A DNA stretch of 64,000 nucleotides from Flavisolibacter tropicus (GCF_001644645.1 NZ_CP011390.1:5535501-5599500), one strand, 5' to 3'. Shown: positions 1-8,827, counted from the stretch's first letter. Notes: generated by a model not told the origin, from the sequence alone. Numbers and translations are program-made.

Positions 1-1
1 T

Positions 2-1195
2 GTGCTCACACACCAAGCCCTGATAGATGCGGCATGGGACAATTATTTAAAGCCCCTGTTGAAGCGGAAGTATCCACATGCGACGGACGAAGAATTGCGG
101 CAAGCTCATGCCTATGCATATGGCGGAGCTATTTCACCTGATATGGGTTATTATCCACGTGGTAGTAAGTTTTATACCAATCTTACGCATTATGTGCGTA
201 GTGGTGATTATGTAATGGCATTGTTGAAAGAAGCTAGAAACCTGAATGAATATGCGTTTGCCATTGGCAACCTATGTCACTATGAGGCGGATATGTATGG
301 TCACAGCATTGGAATTAATCGTAGTGTGCCTGTGATATATCCAAAGGTGGAAGCTAAGTATGGTGACCTAGTTAATTATTCCGAAGACCCGATAGCACAT
401 ATGCGCACCGAGTTTGGCTTTGACGTATTGCAAACAGCTAGAGGCAATTATGCTTCCCGGCAGTATCATGATTTTATAGGCTTTCAGGTAGACACGGCTG
501 TTATGGAGCGTGCCTTTTACCAAACGTATGGCCTGCATTTGAATCAGGTATTTAAAAACTTTCCTAAGGCCCTCAAAATGTTTCGCTGGTCGGTGGCTCA
601 ATTCTTTCCTGCCATTACCCGAACGGCGTGGGCTACTAAAAAAGCAGATATAAAGAAGCTGAATCCTAATGCTACTGCGCGTAGTTTTAAATACCGCATG
701 GAGCGCCACACGCATAATAAATCCTTTGGTAAGGAAGACGAGCCACCAGCATGGGGAACCACATTTGTTTCTTTCCTGATTCGGATTGTACCTAAGATTG
801 GTCCCCTGCGACCCTTAAAGTTTAAAACACCCGGACCAGATGCCGAGAAGTTTTTTATTGAAAGCTTTGATGCTACCTTGAAACATTATGCTGCTTCATT
901 AAAACAACTGGAAGAACAAAAACTGGTGTTAGTTAACATTGATTACGATACTGGGGAAAAGACAGTCATTGGTGAATATGCATTGGCTGATGATTCATAT
1001 GGTTGTTTGCTGTTGGCGTTGCATGAACAAGGATTTGCCAATACATCTTCCAGTTTGCAGCAACAATTGTTGCATTTCTTTTCTAAGCCGCAGGTTATAG
1101 ATGGTAACAAACGGGCTATTGCGCGACAGGATAAGATCAATACAGCTTTAGAGGAGTTGAAGCGAATGAATGGAATGAATGTTACTTATCAATAG
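2..1195 (+). CDS. Zinc-dependent phospholipase C family protein (5' partial)
   Basis: This probably hydrolyses a phosphodiester lipid or related substrate with a zinc cluster; the substrate is not known. The visible protein has 397 residues. Candidate metal ligands sit in the expected order for the zinc-dependent phospholipase C / S1-P1 fold: H4 in LTHQAL, D47 in SPDMGYY, H63 in THYVRSG, and H93, D97 and H101 in CHYEADMYGH. The frame is open to the window edge and the first codon is GTG. In this family the first His lies after a signal peptide and a short leader, so the true start and export signal are probably upstream of base 1. The C-terminal half is Lys-rich and matches nothing I recognise. 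The family call is fairly sure; the enzymatic activity is inferred. Confidence 0.7.
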   Translation: MLTHQALIDAAWDNYLKPLLKRKYPHATDEELRQAHAYAYGGAISPDMGYYPRGSKFYTNLTHYVRSGDYVMALLKEARNLNEYAFAIGNLCHYEADMYGHSIGINRSVPVIYPKVEAKYGDLVNYSEDPIAHMRTEFGFDVLQTARGNYASRQYHDFIGFQVDTAVMERAFYQTYGLHLNQVFKNFPKALKMFRWSVAQFFPAITRTAWATKKADIKKLNPNATARSFKYRMERHTHNKSFGKEDEPPAWGTTFVSFLIRIVPKIGPLRPLKFKTPGPDAEKFFIESFDATLKHYAASLKQLEEQKLVLVNIDYDTGEKTVIGEYALADDSYGCLLLALHEQGFANTSSSLQQQLLHFFSKPQVIDGNKRAIARQDKINTALEELKRMNGMNVTYQ

Positions 1196-1800
1196 GGAGG
1201 TGGATTTCAAGATATCAGAGCGTCCAGATTTTAGATTGGCGATTGCGGATTGAGGGGGAATGCCGCTTGCTTTTAGTATCTTTAGGGTCTTCTTTTAAGG
1301 CGTTTTCTGCCTTTCTTATTACGCTTTTCTTTACTATTTCTTATGGGTTTATAACGGTGGCCGGATGACGACATACGGGTCAAGGTACGGGTGAGGTAGG
1401 GCCAAGGATCGGCTAAGGTACGGGTGACATACGGAGTTACTATGGCTTTTATACGGAGTTACCTAGGCTTCTATACGGAGTAACCATGAAGGTGTAGAGG
1501 AGTGGTAGTGAAGGTATAAGCAAGTAGTAAGCAAGGAAGAGTGGCTGATAGCTGATTTTGGGATGGCGGCTTGATGGTATAGCGGGCATGATGAAGAAAT
1601 ATAGGGAAGATCCACTATTGCACCCCAATGATTAAAATAGATGACAATCTGGTGTTTGGTATTTGTGTCCTGGATTTTGAGCGTTAAGCATTTCCGCATT
1701 TTGTAATTCCTATTTCTAAATATCCCTTCTTCCCTTTTTTCCTTTGTTCCTTATTCCTTTCCTCATACTATCTTTAGCACTCATTTAGAATTGCTTTATT
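1196..1800. other. Intergenic region with 11-bp repeats and pyrimidine tract
   Basis: There is no convincing gene here. Just after the phospholipase-like gene (1229-1257) is a word, CAGATTTTAGATT, that recurs at about 3045. It is followed by the 11-bp-periodic array at 1374-1484 and a pyrimidine-rich stretch at about 1700-1765. TTG at 1744-1746 and TATCTTTA at 1769-1776 (22-bp spacer) resemble a Bacteroidota promoter for the NamZ-like gene at 1801. Confidence 0.6.
1374..1484. repeat. 11-bp-periodic intergenic repeat array A
   Basis: From 1386 to 1484 nine consecutive 11-bp units run in perfect register. Most begin TACGG or TAGG; TACGGGTGAGG and TACGGAGTTAC are typical. One further unit at 1374 is offset by 12 bp. 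The units are diverged, but the period never slips. Similar arrays with other sequences lie at 15333-15387 and 49400-49465. Confidence 0.8.
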
Positions 1801-3036
1801 ATGAAAAAACTTTTAGCGGGTTTTTCGTTGGTTGTGATGGCTGTTGTATACAGCTCTTTTAATCAACCTTCCACCTTGACTGAATCTTCTGTCAGCAACG
1901 ATACAGGTAAGGTAATTAAAACAGGTGCTGATCAAACAGAAAAATACCTGCCTTACCTGAAAGGGAAGCGTATTGGTATTGTAGGTAATAAGACCTCGAT
2001 CATTGGTCGGACCCACTTGGTAGATAGCTTGCGGTCATTGGGGGTGAATATTGTAAAAGCCTTTGGGCCGGAACATGGCTTTCGTGGCAATGCCAGCGCA
2101 GGAGTGAAGGTGCAAAATGAAGTGGATAGCGCTACAGGTATTTCTATCATTTCATTATATGGTACAAAACGTAAGCCTTCTAAAGAAGACTTGTCGAATG
2201 TAGACTTGATGGTATTTGATATTCAAGATGTAGGCTGCCGTTTTTATACCTACATCAATGTACTGGCTGATGTGATGGAAGCCTGTGCAGAAAATGGGAA
2301 GGAGCTACTTATATTGGATCGTCCTAACCCCAATGGCTATTTTGTAGATGGCCCTGTGATGGATATGAAGTTGAAATCAGGAATTGGTAAATTCCCTATT
2401 CCTATTACGCATGGTATGACCATTGGTGAGTTTGCTCAAATGGTAAATGGTGAAGGCTGGTTGCCGAATGGACTGAAGTGTAAGATCAAGATCATACCAG
2501 TAGCTAACTACAATCACGATATGCCGTATACATTACCGGTGCCGCCATCGCCTAACCTGAACACCCCACAATCGATTTTATTATATCCTACTACCTGCAT
2601 TTTTGAAGGAACCATATTGAACTACGGAAGAGGAACGTATTTTCCTTTTACTGTGGTAGGTGCTCCTGACTTGAAAGGGAAGTATGAATTTTCTTTTACT
2701 CCGGTTAGCATTAAAGGTATGTCTGAAACGCCACTGTATATGAATGAGGTGTGCTATGGCTTAGATCTCCGCAAAGTTGATTTTGACAAGTTGCGTAAGG
2801 ACAAGAAAATACAGATCCAGTGGATCAAAGAAATGTATAAGGCGTATCCAAACAAGGAGAAGTTCTTTGATTATAAGCAAAGCAAGGAGATAGGTAATGT
2901 TGACTTTCGTACAGGTGATTCAAAATTCAAAGAGCAGATCATTGCAGATGTTCCTGAAGAAGAAATGCGTAAAAGCTGGGAACCGGCGTTGAGTAATTAT
3001 AAGAAGATGCGGGAGAAATATTTGATCTACCCGTAA
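1801..3036 (+). CDS. namZ: NamZ-like exo-beta-N-acetylmuramidase (DUF1343, GH171)
   Basis: This is a predicted exported enzyme that removes terminal N-acetylmuramic acid from peptidoglycan fragments, feeding cell-wall recycling. It has 411 residues with a hydrophobic N-terminus (1-20) that fits a signal peptide. Family signatures appear in order: KRIGIVGNKTS at about 56-66, FGPEHGFRG at 88-95, FDIQDVG at 139-145, LDRPNPNGY at 172-180, and a Pro-rich LPVPPSPNL near 245. Length is normal for the DUF1343 family, in which B. subtilis NamZ was shown to be an exo-muramidase. A promoter-like TTG/TATCTTTA pair lies 25-57 bp upstream, and a strong terminator follows at 3163. It stands alone, with no recycling partners beside it. 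The family is clear; the substrate is inferred from the family. Confidence 0.85.
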   Translation: MKKLLAGFSLVVMAVVYSSFNQPSTLTESSVSNDTGKVIKTGADQTEKYLPYLKGKRIGIVGNKTSIIGRTHLVDSLRSLGVNIVKAFGPEHGFRGNASAGVKVQNEVDSATGISIISLYGTKRKPSKEDLSNVDLMVFDIQDVGCRFYTYINVLADVMEACAENGKELLILDRPNPNGYFVDGPVMDMKLKSGIGKFPIPITHGMTIGEFAQMVNGEGWLPNGLKCKIKIIPVANYNHDMPYTLPVPPSPNLNTPQSILLYPTTCIFEGTILNYGRGTYFPFTVVGAPDLKGKYEFSFTPVSIKGMSETPLYMNEVCYGLDLRKVDFDKLRKDKKIQIQWIKEMYKAYPNKEKFFDYKQSKEIGNVDFRTGDSKFKEQIIADVPEEEMRKSWEPALSNYKKMREKYLIYP

Positions 3037-3162
3037 TGGAATTGCAGATTTTAGATTAATGTCGGAATTGATAAAAATTGATTTAAGAATGTAAGAAGAA
3101 AGATTTGATATTTGTTTTATTGCATTAACTTTATAGTGCTTTACTAACACCATTGCCTATAT

Positions 3163-3193
3163 AAAAAGGCCGGTATCACTACCGGCCTTTTTT
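3163..3193. terminator. Bidirectional intrinsic terminator
   Basis: A perfect 13-bp stem (AAAAAGGCCGGTA paired with its complement) has a four-base TCAC loop and runs into T tracts on both strands. It sits between the convergent NamZ-like gene (ends 3036) and the SDR gene (ends 3215), and can serve both. Confidence 0.9.
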
Positions 3194-3214
3194 CTTTTAG
3201 ATATCAAGTCTTGC

Positions 3215-4021
3215 TTATTCTTTCTTGTTATTATCTTTTGGCTGCTGTATTTTATTCAATTGCTCGGCCAGTATAGTGTCCGGCATTACATTGCTAGCAG
3301 TTACCATAGCTTTATTCTTTATTCCCGATACAATCTTATCATCACCGTTCATTAATGCTTCATATCCGTCCTTAGCTACCTTGGCTGGGTCAGACATTCT
3401 AGAATCCATGATTTTAGACTCTTGCATATGTGCTTTGTTAAAGAAATCGGTAGCTGTAGCGCCAGGTTGTAAGGCGGTCATGGTAATATTTGAATCCTTC
3501 AGCTCGTTGATCAATGCCTCTGTAAAGCTCAATACATAAGCTTTAGTAGCATGGTAGACGGCCTGCCAAGGCCCAGGTAGTTCGGATGCAATGGAAGCGA
3601 GCTGCAGTACTTTACCTTCGTTTCGTATGATCATGTCGTTTAGGAAAAGATAAGTAAGAGCAGTCAATGATGAAATATTCAATTGAATGATATCCAACTG
3701 TCGATGAATATCAGACTCAACAAATAATCCATACTGTCCTTGTCCGGCATCATTGACCAGAACGTTTACCGTAATGCCTTTTGCTTTTACCTCATCATAG
3801 AGATCAAAAGGAGCTTTGGGGTTAAACAGGTCTTTTGCTATAGCTATTGTCTTAATGCCGTGTTGTGATGCCAACTCCTGTGCTACCTTTTCAAGATCTT
3901 CTTGTGTGCGTGAAACCAGGATGAGATTATAACCATCCTTAGCAAAGAGTTTAGCCAATTCATAACCGATGCCCATAGAGCCACCTGTTATCAATGCATA
4001 TTGATTATTGTTTTGTGCCAT
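3215..4021 (-). CDS. Short-chain dehydrogenase/reductase (SDR) family oxidoreductase
   Basis: This is a cytoplasmic NAD(P)-dependent oxidoreductase of the classical SDR family; its substrate is unknown. It has 268 residues, the usual length. The cofactor-binding motif TGGSMGIG is at 12-19, NDAG at 90-93 marks the central strand, and the catalytic set is Ser near 143 with Y156 and K160 in YHATK. R38 after the second strand suggests NADP(H) rather than NAD(H), which is an inference. The gene is monocistronic, converging on the NamZ-like gene across a shared terminator. The close match to the YqjQ/DltE-type branch (LASIASELPG, ALQPGATATDFF) is typical of broad-specificity reductases. Confidence 0.88.
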   Translation of the reverse strand: MAQNNNQYALITGGSMGIGYELAKLFAKDGYNLILVSRTQEDLEKVAQELASQHGIKTIAIAKDLFNPKAPFDLYDEVKAKGITVNVLVNDAGQGQYGLFVESDIHRQLDIIQLNISSLTALTYLFLNDMIIRNEGKVLQLASIASELPGPWQAVYHATKAYVLSFTEALINELKDSNITMTALQPGATATDFFNKAHMQESKIMDSRMSDPAKVAKDGYEALMNGDDKIVSGIKNKAMVTASNVMPDTILAEQLNKIQQPKDNNKKE

Positions 4022-4172
4022 AGAATATAATTTAGAAGGGGCAGAAAGTAAAGATTATACCATATTCAATCTTTATCATTAAAAAAAGTTCTAGCTCTGT
4101 TGTACTTTACTGTGTGAGCTAAGAGTCAGGCACTATATTTTCTTTCTTTTATGTAATCGTAAAACAATAAAA

Positions 4173-4421
4173 ATGGCAAACAGTAATCGGGGACGCCGGC
4201 GCGATGACACTGGCCCTAAGCAAGATCGAAGCAGCAGGATAAACAGAGGTCAATCAAGCAATCAAAATACACAAGGGCGTAGGCAAGATGATACCGGCAC
4301 GCAACAAAGTGAGCCGAACGTTACCAGGCAAAACAGAGGACGTCGTGAAAATGTAAGTGATCAAAGCAAAGAGCAAAATAAAGATACTGATCAGTCTCAA
4401 AATGTAGATGGAGGCATTTAA
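4173..4421 (+). CDS. Small disordered Arg/Gln/Asn-rich protein
   Basis: I do not recognise this as a named family. It has 82 residues and is entirely hydrophilic, with no hydrophobic core, so it is predicted to be disordered. It carries internal near-repeats: GRRRDDTGPKQD (7-18) and GRRQDDTGTQQS (36-47), then NRGRREN near 55. It is the first of three same-strand genes (4173, 4626, 5234) whose products begin MA[N/E/D][S/N]NR. Another relative starts MEDNRNQNRN at 43416. The pattern recalls stress-induced hydrophilic proteins, but no function can be assigned. It is probably real because the composition bias matches its neighbours and the frame begins with ATG after an AT-rich leader. Confidence 0.6.
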   Translation: MANSNRGRRRDDTGPKQDRSSRINRGQSSNQNTQGRRQDDTGTQQSEPNVTRQNRGRRENVSDQSKEQNKDTDQSQNVDGGI

Positions 4422-4625
4422 GTAAAATGAGACAACTGTTAGGTAGGCTGATTTTTACAAAAATGCGTTTACGCCTAGCTGTCAGTAGAGCTACCCATTG
4501 ATCAGGATTTCTGATGCAGCGCATGTGTATTATTTGTGTTGCTGAGTTTTTCCTGATTCGATTTAATGTTTTTGGCACTGTATTTTCGGTTAGTCAGGCT
4601 TTGTAAACCTCAAAAAATCAATGTT

Positions 4626-4865
4626 ATGGCAGAAAACAACAGAAATCAGGGCGGACAGGGTAATCGTGCCAGTAATGTGGGTAACCAGAGCAGTCAACAA
4701 GGTGAACAAGGTAACCTGCGTCAAAGTGGAAATATAGGCAAACAGAGTGGACAGGGAGGACAGCAGCAGGTAGGAAGCCAGCGTGATCAGAATCAAAATA
4801 GTCAGCGTTCTGGCAACCAAGGTCAAAGTTCTCGCAGTGAAAGCGACAAAGGACAAAGCATCTAA
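4626..4865 (+). CDS. Small disordered Gln/Asn/Gly/Ser-rich protein
   Basis: This has 79 residues and begins MAENNRNQGG, nearly the same as the start of the next gene (MADNNRNWGN). Almost all residues are Gln, Asn, Gly, Ser, Arg or charged, and there is no hydrophobic segment, so it should be intrinsically disordered. I chose the ATG at 4626 rather than an upstream ATG at 4566, because the extra 20 residues there are hydrophobic, unlike the rest, and the neighbouring genes all start with this MA[E/D]NNRN peptide. A strong terminator follows at 4892. No family function is known to me; a role in desiccation or general stress is only a guess from composition and from the adjacent BON protein. Confidence 0.65.
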   Translation: MAENNRNQGGQGNRASNVGNQSSQQGEQGNLRQSGNIGKQSGQGGQQQVGSQRDQNQNSQRSGNQGQSSRSESDKGQSI

Positions 4866-4891
4866 CAAAAGTTGGTATTCGATTTCTAAAA

Positions 4892-4930
4892 TACACCCAG
4901 GTGCCATGTGCCTGGGTGTATTTATTTTAT
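4892..4930 (+). terminator. Intrinsic terminator
   Basis: A perfect 10-bp stem (TACACCCAGG paired with CCTGGGTGTA) with a nine-base loop is followed by TTTATTTTAT. It lies 27 bp after the disordered-protein gene ending at 4865. Confidence 0.85.
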
Positions 4931-5183
4931 AAATGCCAATGTTTTCCTTCCCAGATCGTTTATGAAGCTTTTCTTGTTTTAACAAAAAATAAAATATCAG
5001 ATTTATCTCTCCAGTAAGTATAATGGCATATGGTAAATGCAAATTCAATTGCTGTACTTTTTGAGCAATAGCATCATTCATTCTGGGGAGCTGAACAAGA
5101 ATGTAACGTGCCATCAGGCCTCTATTTGTTTGAATATTTCAATGATTCTTATACTATACAAGCAGTAACCGCAGGCACAGGTT

Positions 5184-5212
5184 TTGTGCGTAAAAGCAGA
5201 GAACTACTTTTT
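5184..5212 (+). promoter_or_regulatory. Candidate Bacteroidota promoter for the BON gene
   Basis: TTG at 5184-5186 and TACTTTTT at 5205-5212 are separated by 18 bp, close to the TTG / TAnnTTTG pattern of the primary sigma factor in Bacteroidota. The start codon at 5234 lies 21 bp downstream. This is a pattern match only. Confidence 0.3.
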
Positions 5213-5233
5213 CAACTTTAAAACTATTTGGTT

Positions 5234-6274
5234 ATGGCAGACAACAATCGAAATTGGGGTAACCAATCTAATCAGTACAATCAGGATTGGGAACAAAACC
5301 GCAATCGTTACAACCAAGGTGATGATAGTCGTAACCTTGAAAACTATGGTGACTATGGAAATGTAAACTATGGCAGTGATTATCATCAGAACCAAGGCAT
5401 GCGGGGCAGCTATGGTCAGAATGATTATGGAGGCGCTTACAGCAGTGATTATGGTAGCCAATATGGAAGTGGTTATAATGAAAGTGATTATGGTAACCGC
5501 AACCGAATGCAAAATGAGGGAAGCTGGAAAAATATGGGAAGCTCTTACGGCAGTCAGCAAAGGCGTGTAGGCGACTGGGATAGAAATAGAGAAAATATGG
5601 GAAGTGCGGGTATGTATGGTGGCGACTTTGGACAGGAAGATTGGGATCGAAATGACTATAGAAGTAATGTAGGCAGAAGTAATGTAGGCAGAAGTAATTA
5701 TGGCTTGAAAGGTTATGGAAACCGTTTGAACACTTCAGGAGGTTCTGGAGAAGACTATAATAGAGGGATGGGACGTTCGGGTTACAGCAATATGGACAGA
5801 AGTCAAAATCGGGACTTTATGGGTGCCGGCGAAACTCGTGATCGTAGCTGGTGGGATAGAACCCGAGATGAGGTGTCGTCATGGTTTGGTGATGATGATG
5901 CACAACGGCGCAGAAGAGTAGATGATCAAGCCAGTGGAGGATATAGAGGTAGAGGTCCTAAAGGCTATCACCGCTCTGAGCAACGTATACGGGAAGATGT
6001 ATGCGACCGCTTGAGTGAAGACGATTGGCTGGATGCTTCTGATATAGATGTGAAAGTACAAGGCGAAGAAGTGATCCTAACTGGATCAGTACATAGCCGA
6101 GAAGACAAGCGACGTGCTGAGGACCTGATTGAAGTTATTTCTGGTGTTAGAAATGTGGAGAACCGCTTGCGTGTAGAGCATGGTGAAAGTGCGTCAAGTA
6201 GCGGAACAATTGGAAATACTTCAAGTTCTACCAGCAATAGAACAACCGGTACAGAAAGAAACCGGAATAAATAA
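5234..6274 (+). CDS. BON-domain protein with long disordered Gly/Asn/Tyr-rich N-terminus
   Basis: This has 346 residues. Residues 1 to about 240 are low complexity (Gly, Asn, Tyr, Asp, Arg, Ser) with repeated SDYG, SSYGS and GRSN(V/Y)G words. A BON domain follows at about 248-315, from IREDVCDRL through VILTGSVHSREDKRRAEDL to VRNVENRL, then a Ser/Thr/Asn-rich tail. BON domains bind membranes or lipids and occur in periplasmic stress proteins such as OsmY. There is no signal peptide, so location is uncertain. A tandem 15-bp repeat at 5660-5704 encodes GRSNV units. The start at 5234 (MADNNRN) matches the upstream paralogue; a TTG two codons earlier is less likely. A condensate-like or hydrogel-like N-terminus is an inference from composition. 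Confidence 0.8.
   Translation: MADNNRNWGNQSNQYNQDWEQNRNRYNQGDDSRNLENYGDYGNVNYGSDYHQNQGMRGSYGQNDYGGAYSSDYGSQYGSGYNESDYGNRNRMQNEGSWKNMGSSYGSQQRRVGDWDRNRENMGSAGMYGGDFGQEDWDRNDYRSNVGRSNVGRSNYGLKGYGNRLNTSGGSGEDYNRGMGRSGYSNMDRSQNRDFMGAGETRDRSWWDRTRDEVSSWFGDDDAQRRRRVDDQASGGYRGRGPKGYHRSEQRIREDVCDRLSEDDWLDASDIDVKVQGEEVILTGSVHSREDKRRAEDLIEVISGVRNVENRLRVEHGESASSSGTIGNTSSSTSNRTTGTERNRNK
5660..5704 (+). repeat. In-frame 15-bp tandem repeat, three copies
   Basis: AGAAGTAATGTAGGC occurs twice exactly and a third time with two changes (AGAAGTAATTATGGC). It encodes GRSNV-type pentapeptides in the disordered region of the BON protein and should be prone to slippage. Confidence 0.9.
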
Positions 6275-6294
6275 AAGAAAAAGCGAGTAAGAAA

Positions 6295-6323
6295 GGAAGC
6301 GTCTCTTGTTGGAGGCGCTTTCC
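6295..6323 (+). terminator. Probable hairpin terminator after the BON gene
   Basis: GGAAGCGTCTC pairs with GGAGGCGCTTTCC around a TTGTT loop, with one bulge and one G-U pair. No strong T tract follows, so terminator activity is only moderately likely. Confidence 0.4.
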
Positions 6324-6462
6324 TATTTAAGGCGTTTCTTTTCAATACAACCTGTCTTTATTTTTAGCGAGTATAAAGAGCATCACCATTTGCTTTACGT
6401 GGAACAATCTTTTCAAGTATTCATGAAGATACGTTGGCTTCTAAAACTCCAGAGATGGGCTT

Positions 6463-7608
6463 ATGAAAGAGCAATTGGTAAAAATTCAACAGGACCTTAT
6501 TCTTTCTGGTACTGATTACTGTTGTTCTTTACTATGGCAAACCTGTATAAATTCCTTTGTTTTTTGCCATCATGCTGGCCATGCTAATGGCACTGGTATG
6601 CCGTAAGCTGGATAGTAAAGATTTGCCACGTGCGGTTTCCTGTGTGATCTGTGTTTTTATTCTGCTCATCTTCTTTTTGGGTATGTTAGGAATCATGGTA
6701 GTACAGATCACCAGTTTTATAGGCGATATGCCGCGGTTAGAAGAACAGTCTAACCAGCTGTTATCGTCTATACATACCTACATAGAAAGGCGCTTTAATA
6801 TACCTACAGCTCAGCAGATTGCATTTTTACAACGGGAAACTCAGAATCGTGGAAAGATGCTAAGGGCTTCTTTGACCAATATGTTAGCCACCTCTATTCA
6901 GTTGCTGATTAGGCTTGTGATCATGTTGGTTCTTACCTTTTTAATGCTCTTTCATAAAGAAAAGTACTATGCCTTCTTTTTAAAATTTACCAATGGAAAT
7001 ACGCAACAGGAGAAAGAAGAGGTATTGAACCGCATTGGGAAGGTGTCTCAACATTACCTGGTAGGACGTGCTATATCTATTCTTACCCTGTTTGTACTTT
7101 ATACAATTGCATTGAAGGTAATAGGCATAAAGAACGCCCTGTTACTAGCTGCTGTTGCAGCCTTAGTAAATATTATTCCCTACCTGGGACCCATTTTAGC
7201 AGCTGTTTTCCCATTTTTAGTTGCGCTGGTTACAGAGCAAACAGCTCAGCCTGCTATATGGGTACTGGTGAGCTTTATGCTGTTCCAGGCTTTTGATAAC
7301 TATTATGTAACTCCCTATTTCTTAGAGGGAGAAGTTAGTTTAAGCTCCATAGCTACTATTGTAAGTATGATCTGTGGCGGATTTGTTTGGGGCGTAGCTG
7401 GTATGATCCTATTCATTCCTATGTTTAGCATTGTCAAAATCATATTTGACCAAATACCTGGCTATTCCATTATGGACATTTAATTAGTGACCAAGGTAGT
7501 AAACCATCAAAGCATCTAGGCGCCTGGTTTCGGAAAGTATTTAGCCATGGAAAAAACAAGGCGTTTAGAAGAAAGCCAATTGTCATTGTTGATAATCCGG
7601 ATACATAA
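6463..7608 (+). pseudogene. AI-2E family transporter (PF01594), broken by three lesions
   Basis: The intact core (6551-7480) is a polytopic membrane protein of the AI-2E/YdiK/PerM type, with the typical IIPYLGPILAA and NYYVTPYFLEG segments. The start appears to be ATG 6463, encoding MKEQLVKIQQDLILSGT. The reading frame then changes near 6511 (an apparent loss of two bases, GGTACTCTG to GGTACTG) into the frame reading LITVVLYYGKPV. There an in-frame TAA at 6548-6550 stands where the family has Leu before IPLFFAIMLAM. At the other end, TAA 7481-7483 is premature: a one-base loss in a T run near 7471 leaves the conserved tail (LISDQGSKPSKHLGAWFRKV) in another frame, ending at 7608. Restarting at a downstream ATG could still make about 300 residues, but without the first transmembrane helix. 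Alternatively the lesions are sequencing errors. Confidence 0.8.
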
Positions 7609-7690
7609 TCCTTCGTTTCTTTCATAGAATTTCTAATAGTGATGCAACTGGTATGATAATTATGCCGCCTTTTATACAGAAGCTCTTACC

Positions 7691-8827
7691 ATGAAACCAC
7701 TAAAACCACCTTATACACGCCGCCAATTTTTACATGATGCATCGCTAACGCTGTTTTCAATGAGCAACCTAGCTGCACTGGGAGCCTATGCTGATAATAC
7801 CAATGTGCAGCGTGAGAAAATGCTGTCTGTTCATAAAGCCAAAGGCAAGCTGGGAATAGCCTTGGTAGGTTTAGGTGGCTATAGTGGCGGGCAATTGGCG
7901 CCCGCCTTGCAGGAAACTCAATATTGTTATTTGGCGGGTATTGTTACAGGTACACCTAGTAAGGCTGTAGAATGGAAGCAGCGGTATAATATACCTGATC
8001 GAAACATCTATAACTATCAAACCTTTGATAAGATCAAGGATAATAAAGACATAGATATTGTATATGTGGTACTGCCTAATGCCCTTCATGCCGAATATGT
8101 TATCAAGGCAGCCAAAGCAGGCAAGCATGTTATATGCGAAAAGCCAATGGCCATAACCGTAGAAGATTGTGACCGAATGATAGCCGCCTGTAAGGAAGCC
8201 GGTAAAATGTTATCTATAGGCTATCGCTTACATTTTGAGCCACACAACATGGAGATAATGCGTATAGGGCAGAAAAAACAGTTTGGGAGCATAAAAAGGC
8301 TGATAGCCGAAAATGGATTTTCAGGCGCTGGTGGATGGCGATTGGATAAACAACTGGCAGGAGGCGGCCCATTGATGGATGTAGGTATTTATTGTGTGCA
8401 AGGCTGCCGTTATACAACAGGAATTGAACCTGTAGCTGTATGGGCACAGGAAGGCCCTAAAACAGACCCTGACAAATTTCGCTCGGTAGAAGAATCACTT
8501 ACCTGGCAAATGGAATTTCCGAATGGTATTATAGCTGAGTGTAAAACCAGTTATGCGCAATCAATGAATGTACTACGAGCTGAAGCTGAAAACGGGTGGG
8601 CCGAGCTATCGCCTGCTTTTGCTTATGGTGGTATCAATGGCAAGACATCAAAGGGCGATTTGAACTTTGGACAGGTAAATCAACAAGCCCGGCAAATGGA
8701 TGATTTTGCACAGGCCATCGTAAACAATAGGCCCACACCTGTACCGGGTGAAATGGGGCGTCAGGATGTGAAAATATTGCAGGCTATTTACCAGGCTATG
8801 CAAAGTGGTGAACGGACTACTATTTGA
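7691..8827 (+). CDS. Tat-exported Gfo/Idh/MocA family oxidoreductase
   Basis: This is a predicted periplasmic NAD(P)-dependent sugar or cyclitol oxidoreductase. It has 378 residues. The N-terminus has a twin-arginine motif (TRRQFLHD, Arg 10-11) and a hydrophobic stretch to about residue 34, so export with a bound cofactor through Tat is likely. The Rossmann motif GLGGYSGG is at 60-67, the family EKP motif at 150-152 (HVICEKPMA), and the substrate-domain motif DVGIYCVQGCRY near 236-247. Closest in type to glucose-fructose oxidoreductase, which is also Tat-exported. It stands alone between the decayed permease and a small gene; no sugar-catabolic partner is adjacent, so the substrate cannot be stated. 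Confidence 0.85.
   Translation: MKPLKPPYTRRQFLHDASLTLFSMSNLAALGAYADNTNVQREKMLSVHKAKGKLGIALVGLGGYSGGQLAPALQETQYCYLAGIVTGTPSKAVEWKQRYNIPDRNIYNYQTFDKIKDNKDIDIVYVVLPNALHAEYVIKAAKAGKHVICEKPMAITVEDCDRMIAACKEAGKMLSIGYRLHFEPHNMEIMRIGQKKQFGSIKRLIAENGFSGAGGWRLDKQLAGGGPLMDVGIYCVQGCRYTTGIEPVAVWAQEGPKTDPDKFRSVEESLTWQMEFPNGIIAECKTSYAQSMNVLRAEAENGWAELSPAFAYGGINGKTSKGDLNFGQVNQQARQMDDFAQAIVNNRPTPVPGEMGRQDVKILQAIYQAMQSGERTTI

Noticed and set aside
1374..1484. Considered as a CRISPR array
   Set aside because: Units are 11 bp with no spacers of constant length, and no cas gene is nearby.
1463..1699. Minus-strand frame in the first intergenic region
   Set aside because: It lies over the 11-bp repeats, has no similarity and unusual composition.
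4590..5114. Long minus-strand frame across the disordered-protein gene and terminator
   Set aside because: Its Thr/Leu-rich content is simply the complement of Gln/Asn/Ser codons on the other strand, and it runs through a strong terminator.
5204..5560. Hydrophobic minus-strand frame antisense to the BON gene
   Set aside because: Ile/Val/Thr repeats arise from antisense reading of Asn/Asp/Tyr codons; no independent support.
6306..6515. Small frame just before the broken AI-2E gene
   Set aside because: It is in a different frame from the conserved N-terminal peptide starting at 6463 and overlaps a hairpin.
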